Shown piece by piece: positions 5,932-8,311 of a stretch of DNA of 8,311 bases. A model generated the notes under the pieces. That model was given only the letters and a program-made list of their open reading frames with translations. It had not been told where the DNA came from and made no database searches. Numbering within the stretch: the first letter of the stretch is position 1; every line of letters begins with the position of its first letter. The DNA comes from Comamonadaceae bacterium. GTDB taxonomy: Bacteria; Pseudomonadota; Gammaproteobacteria; Burkholderiales; Burkholderiaceae_C. Location of the stretch: the NCBI GenBank assembly GCA_947454585.1, contig CANGML010000063.1, positions 1-8,311 of the forward strand, in the 5' to 3' direction. A program made the translations under genes and the position numbers.

Positions 5932-6969
5932 TCAACCACGATGTTCGTAAACACCGAGCTTGCGGTGCAGCGGCGACTCATCCGCCATGAAGATGAAGCT
6001 GGGCTTGCCCGCATTCAAATTTTTCAAGGTGACGGCCTCATAGCCGGGCGCACAGCAGGTGTCTGCCTCGGCCAAGGTGAACGTGCTGTCGAGTACCTTG
6101 ACTTCCATCGACCCCTCGATCACATGGAACACCTGTGCAGGTGAACGCGCAGGCAGGCGCAGGGTTTGGCCAGGGCGCAGCATCAGGGCATAAAAGCCCA
6201 AGATGTTTTCAACATCCCCACCCGTTTCTGGATTGACATAGGTAATTTGCAGCGCTTCGACAGAGGCCTCATCGTCTGCCATGGCCAACAGCGCCGCTTT
6301 GACATCCGACCACGCATAGCGCAACATGGGGTACGCCTTGTTGCTGCGCTCAAACACAGGGCTGGGCAAGATGCCGCCACGTGCATAGTGCTTATCGCCT
6401 TGACCAGGCACCACCGTTTGGCGATCGCCATTGATGTGGTAGCTGGCCTCCATGTAATAGACCAAGGGCAAGTCCAACACGTCGAGCCAAATCACAGGCG
6501 CCGTGCCGTCGTGGCCATGTTCGTGCCAAAGGCCGGTCGGCGTCAAAATCAAATCACCGCGGCTCATGGGGCATTTCATGCCGTCCACCGTGGTGTAAGC
6601 GCCCTCGCCTTCCACAATCATGCGCACCGCGTTGGGCGTGTGGCGGTGACTCGGCGCCCACTCGCCGGGCATGAGCAACTGCATGCCTAAATAAATGGCA
6701 GCACTCGCCTGCATTTTTTCTAAGCCGTGGCCGGGGTTGGCCAACACCAACACACGCCGCTCGGCTTTTTCAATCGGCGTCAGTTCACCCGCTTTCAGCA
6801 GCAATGGCCTGAGCGTTTGATAGGGCCAGTGCGTGGGTTGGGTCTGGCGTGTCGGCACCTTGGGTGGCAGCACCCCACGCAGGCTGGGCCACAGCGGAAC
6901 CAGGTTGCGTTCTTTTAATTCGTCACGGTAGCCTTGCGGCAAATCTTCGAGGCGTCCAAGTTCTTGCAT
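5932..6969 (-). CDS. nagI: Gentisate 1,2-dioxygenase
   Basis: The product is a 345-aa bicupin Fe(II) ring-cleaving dioxygenase that turns gentisate (2,5-dihydroxybenzoate) plus O2 into maleylpyruvate. The N-terminal cupin (about 94-165) has SHRHTPNAVRMIVEGEGAY. Iron ligands are H108 and H110, with H149 in GLWHEHGHD. The 41-residue spacing from first to third His matches what I recall for salicylate 1,2-dioxygenase (H119/H121/H160). By the same offset R72, R116 and H151 match substrate-binding residues known in that enzyme. The second cupin (about 262-335) has LRPGQTLRLPARSPAQVFHVIEG. The ATG follows MQELGRLEDLP and has only a weak Shine-Dalgarno. It is the first gene of a minus-strand unit with nagL, the Bug gene and probably the ZIP gene. 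No fumarylpyruvate hydrolase follows in the window. Confidence 0.94.
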   Translation of the reverse strand: MQELGRLEDLPQGYRDELKERNLVPLWPSLRGVLPPKVPTRQTQPTHWPYQTLRPLLLKAGELTPIEKAERRVLVLANPGHGLEKMQASAAIYLGMQLLMPGEWAPSHRHTPNAVRMIVEGEGAYTTVDGMKCPMSRGDLILTPTGLWHEHGHDGTAPVIWLDVLDLPLVYYMEASYHINGDRQTVVPGQGDKHYARGGILPSPVFERSNKAYPMLRYAWSDVKAALLAMADDEASVEALQITYVNPETGGDVENILGFYALMLRPGQTLRLPARSPAQVFHVIEGSMEVKVLDSTFTLAEADTCCAPGYEAVTLKNLNAGKPSFIFMADESPLHRKLGVYEHRG

Positions 6970-6988
6970 GGTGGGGGCTTTCTAGGCG

Positions 6989-7006
6989 TTTGTCGCATCA
7001 TACAAA
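6989..7006 (-). promoter_or_regulatory. Candidate nagI promoter -10 within an inverted-repeat operator
   Basis: TTTGT-N8-ACAAA is a perfect 5-bp inverted repeat of 18 bp. It contains TATGAT on the minus strand (6997-7002), a five-of-six -10 match that would start transcription about 20 nt before the nagI ATG. No good -35 lies upstream. A dyad over a -10 is a common repressor (MarR, GntR or TetR type) arrangement. No regulator gene is present in the window, so the binding protein is unknown. Confidence 0.4.
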
Positions 7007-7166
7007 TGGTGTGTAGCCCATCACCATCCAGCTTTCGGCGAGAGGAAAAGCTAGTTATGAGTCGAAGATAAGGATAGAGGGACTGATTTTATGGAACCCA
7101 AACTTGACCTTCTACCAAGTTGACTCTTCCAGAATCAGTCCAAACAACCTTTGCTTGAAAGCAGTC

Positions 7167-7619
7167 ATGAAGCCCAAGGCTCTAACGCAAAAAAACACTC
7201 CATATATTGCACAAAGTGCTATAGTAAAAAAATCGTATCCAAAGCGCGTCTTCAAAACCAAAACCTTTTCGCGCTGGGCCAAAGGCTTATTGACAGATGC
7301 TCAGCTTTGCAAAGCAGCCAAAGAAATCATGCAGGGGCTGTATGAAGCCGAACTAGGCGCGGGACTTTGTAAAAAGAGAATTGCAATATTTGGCCAAGGC
7401 AAACGTGGAGCCACGCGCACCTTGGTGGCGAAAGAAAGTGCAGATAGCATCTTCTTTTTGGTGGGCAGACAAAAGAGCGACCCTGGAAGCGATTTTTCTG
7501 ACTCTCAGGTAGATGCCGCAAAAATCATTGGCGCTGCGCTGCAAAAAAGCAGCTCACAGAAAATTGATGATCTAGTTGTAGATGGTGTGTTAATGGAGAT
7601 TTGTCATGAAGGATGCTAA
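7167..7619 (+). CDS. RelE/HigB-like type II toxin (PF06296-like)
   Basis: The product is 150 aa from the ATG at 7167. The conserved core starts at about residue 28 with VFKTKTFSRWAKG. It continues with LTDAQLCKAAKEIMQGL, then AGLCKKRIAIFGQGKRGATRTLVA (65-88) and SIFFLVGRQKSD (94-105). This matches the RelE-like toxin family that pairs with an XRE antitoxin encoded downstream; characterised relatives are ribosome-dependent mRNA interferases. The usual FGFAKNER-N stretch is replaced here by VGRQKSDPGSDF, a notable divergence. The first 27 residues are a Lys-rich extension absent from shorter relatives. No ATG, GTG or TTG lies between codon 1 and the core, so the extension is probably real. A TTG at 7104 could extend it further. 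The region is AT-richer than its neighbours. The toxin-first order resembles higBA. Confidence 0.8.
   Translation: MKPKALTQKNTPYIAQSAIVKKSYPKRVFKTKTFSRWAKGLLTDAQLCKAAKEIMQGLYEAELGAGLCKKRIAIFGQGKRGATRTLVAKESADSIFFLVGRQKSDPGSDFSDSQVDAAKIIGAALQKSSSQKIDDLVVDGVLMEICHEGC
7205..7223. promoter_or_regulatory. Imperfect palindrome inside the toxin N-terminal codons
   Basis: The sequence TATTGCACAAAGTGCTATA has arms GCAC/GTGC around AAA, extended by TAT/ATA with one unpaired position on each side. It overlaps TATAGT (7220-7225), which resembles a -10 element, although no -35 stands at proper distance. Antitoxins of this type usually repress their own operon by binding such dyads. Here the dyad lies inside the reading frame, before the conserved toxin core. 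Confidence 0.3.
7595..7599 (+). promoter_or_regulatory. Ribosome-binding site of the antitoxin gene
   Basis: GGAGA sits 6 nt before the antitoxin ATG at 7606, inside the toxin coding sequence. It is much stronger than anything before the toxin start, as expected if the antitoxin must be made in excess. Confidence 0.6.
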
Positions 7620-7935
7620 GAAGTCAGACCGCATAACTAGCGAACTGCTGGAAACCGCGCTTGCACTGAGCAAACACAATGTGCTGTCGGCAAAAGAGCT
7701 GAACCAAATCAAAGCCTTGTGCACCACACCCCCTGTGTACACGGCTAAGAAAGTGGCTCTCATCCGAACACGCAAGGCCAAGATGAGCCAAGCCGTGTTT
7801 GCGGGCTTTCTTAATGTCACCCCCTCTACCGTGCAAAAGTGGGAGTCTGAAAGCTCAGGCAAACACCCAGGCGGCGCTGCGGCAAAGCTACTGCAATTGA
7901 TTGAGAAAAAAGGCATTGAGGCGATTGCGGTGTAG
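7606..7935 (+). CDS. XRE-type HTH antitoxin of the toxin-antitoxin pair
   Basis: The product is a 109-aa DNA-binding protein that overlaps the toxin gene by 14 bp. The N-terminal part (1-45) begins with SDRITSELLETALAL, the conserved lead of antitoxins paired with this RelE-like toxin family, and probably contacts the toxin. The helix-turn-helix is at about 60-80, MSQAVFAGFLNVTPSTVQKWE. The first helix begins at S61-Q62 and the recognition helix is TPSTVQKWE. The C-terminus has GGAAAKLLQLIEKKGIEAI, typical of HigA/YiaG-like regulators. It is expected to neutralise the toxin and repress the operon. The order and overlap with the toxin gene support the pairing. The stop codon lies 57 bp from the convergent polA stop. 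Confidence 0.88.
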   Translation: MKDAKKSDRITSELLETALALSKHNVLSAKELNQIKALCTTPPVYTAKKVALIRTRKAKMSQAVFAGFLNVTPSTVQKWESESSGKHPGGAAAKLLQLIEKKGIEAIAV

Positions 7936-7992
7936 TTGTAACAACAAAAGCAGCACGCTCACATGTGAAGCATTCGAGGTGCCGATACCTTA
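7936..7992. other. Short convergent gap between antitoxin and polA, with two small palindromes
   Basis: GTTGTAACAAC (7935-7945, one-base centre) and TCACATGTGA (7959-7968, perfect) lie here. Neither has a loop or T-tract suitable for a rho-independent terminator in either direction. No gene fits. Confidence 0.4.
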
Positions 7993-8311
7993 TCAATGCG
8001 CCTCATCCCAATTCAACCCCACCCCCACCTCCGCCAACAACGGCACTTTCAGCTGCGCCACCTCAGCCATCAGGCGTGGCACTTCGGTGCGCACCCATGC
8101 CACTTCTGAGTCGGGGACTTCAAACACCAATTCATCGTGCACTGGCATGATGACTTTGGTTTGGCTCTGTTGTTGGTCAATGGCGTGTTGCACGGCGACC
8201 ATGCTGAGCTTGATGAGGTCGGCGGCGGTGCCTTGCATGGGCGCGTTAATCGCTGCGCGCTCGGCGCCTGCACGACGGGGGCCGTTGGGACTGTTCACTT
8301 CGGGCAAGTAC
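7993..8311 (-). CDS. polA: DNA polymerase I, C-terminal fragment
   Basis: This is the last 105 codons of family A DNA polymerase I, cut by the right edge. The fragment opens with YLPEVNSPNGPRR, the end of the fingers/palm region. It is followed by AGAERAAINAPMQGTAADLIK, which is near-invariant in PolA. VHDELVFEV is motif C, and its Asp is one of the two metal-binding catalytic aspartates of the palm. The protein ends GLNWDEAH. Pol I fills gaps and removes primers during replication and repair. The reading frame continues to the window edge, and codon 8305-8307 is an internal Leu (TTG), not a start. The gene converges on the toxin-antitoxin module. Confidence 0.95.
   Translation of the reverse strand, partial: YLPEVNSPNGPRRAGAERAAINAPMQGTAADLIKLSMVAVQHAIDQQQSQTKVIMPVHDELVFEVPDSEVAWVRTEVPRLMAEVAQLKVPLLAEVGVGLNWDEAH

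Noticed and set aside
6166..6690. Open frame of 174 codons on the plus strand
   Set aside because: It is antisense to gentisate dioxygenase, which has its iron ligands intact. The shadow shows no known motif.
7057..7121. Tiny reading frames (MSRR at 7057; MEPKLDLLPS at 7091) as leader peptides
   Set aside because: A GAGGA motif precedes the first, but both are extremely short with no following attenuator structure, so chance is more likely.
7207..7225. TTGCAC ... TATAGT as a complete promoter for the toxin-antitoxin genes
   Set aside because: The two hexamers are separated by only 7 bp, far from the 16-18 bp needed, so they cannot act as one promoter. The dyad itself was kept as a possible operator.
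7935..7968. Palindromes GTTGTAACAAC and TCACATGTGA as a terminator or attachment site
   Set aside because: Neither has a loop plus T-tract, and no matching direct repeat was seen on the other side of the toxin-antitoxin pair.

Overview
This is chromosomal DNA from a betaproteobacterium, most likely of the Comamonadaceae (Limnohabitans / Rhodoferax / Polaromonas type). The reasons are moderately high GC, an xseB-ispA pair, an orphan Bug-type (TctC) periplasmic binding protein, and gentisate-pathway enzymes closely resembling NagI and NagL of Ralstonia and Comamonas. This placement is inferred from the proteins, not from a database search.

Layout, left to right. (1) Positions 1-367, minus strand: the start of ispA (farnesyl diphosphate synthase, running off the left edge) preceded by xseB (exonuclease VII small subunit), with stop and start overlapping by 4 bp. 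(2) A 165-bp divergent intergenic region. (3) Positions 533-3442, plus strand: a tight three-gene unit of a Rieske non-heme iron oxygenase alpha subunit, a 10-TM EamA/DMT transporter and a 3-mercaptopyruvate/thiosulfate sulfurtransferase (SseA type). Gaps are 10 bp and then a 1-bp overlap. (4) Positions 3439-6969, minus strand, convergent with and overlapping the previous unit by 4 bp. In transcription order it holds gentisate 1,2-dioxygenase (nagI), maleylpyruvate isomerase (nagL), a Bug/TctC solute-binding protein and a ZIP-family metal transporter with a His-rich loop. (5) Positions 7167-7935, plus strand: a two-gene type II toxin-antitoxin module (RelE/HigB-like toxin first, then an XRE-type HTH antitoxin, overlapping by 14 bp). 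The toxin half is visibly AT-richer than its neighbours and looks like an acquired islet. (6) Positions 7993-8311, minus strand: the C-terminal end of DNA polymerase I (polA), running off the right edge.

How the genes work together: NagI opens the ring of gentisate to maleylpyruvate and NagL isomerises that to fumarylpyruvate. The hydrolase that would finish the route (fumarylpyruvate hydrolase, NagK) is not in the window, nor is any gentisate-forming hydroxylase or regulator. The Bug protein may bind an aromatic or organic acid for uptake, and the ZIP protein may supply divalent metal. Both roles are inferred from position only. The Rieske oxygenase-exporter-sulfurtransferase unit has no recognisable pathway and no reductase beside it; it is the part with the least explained function. 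No rRNA, tRNA, CRISPR array, insertion sequence or convincing rho-independent terminator was seen. No gene-free stretch exceeds 300 bases.
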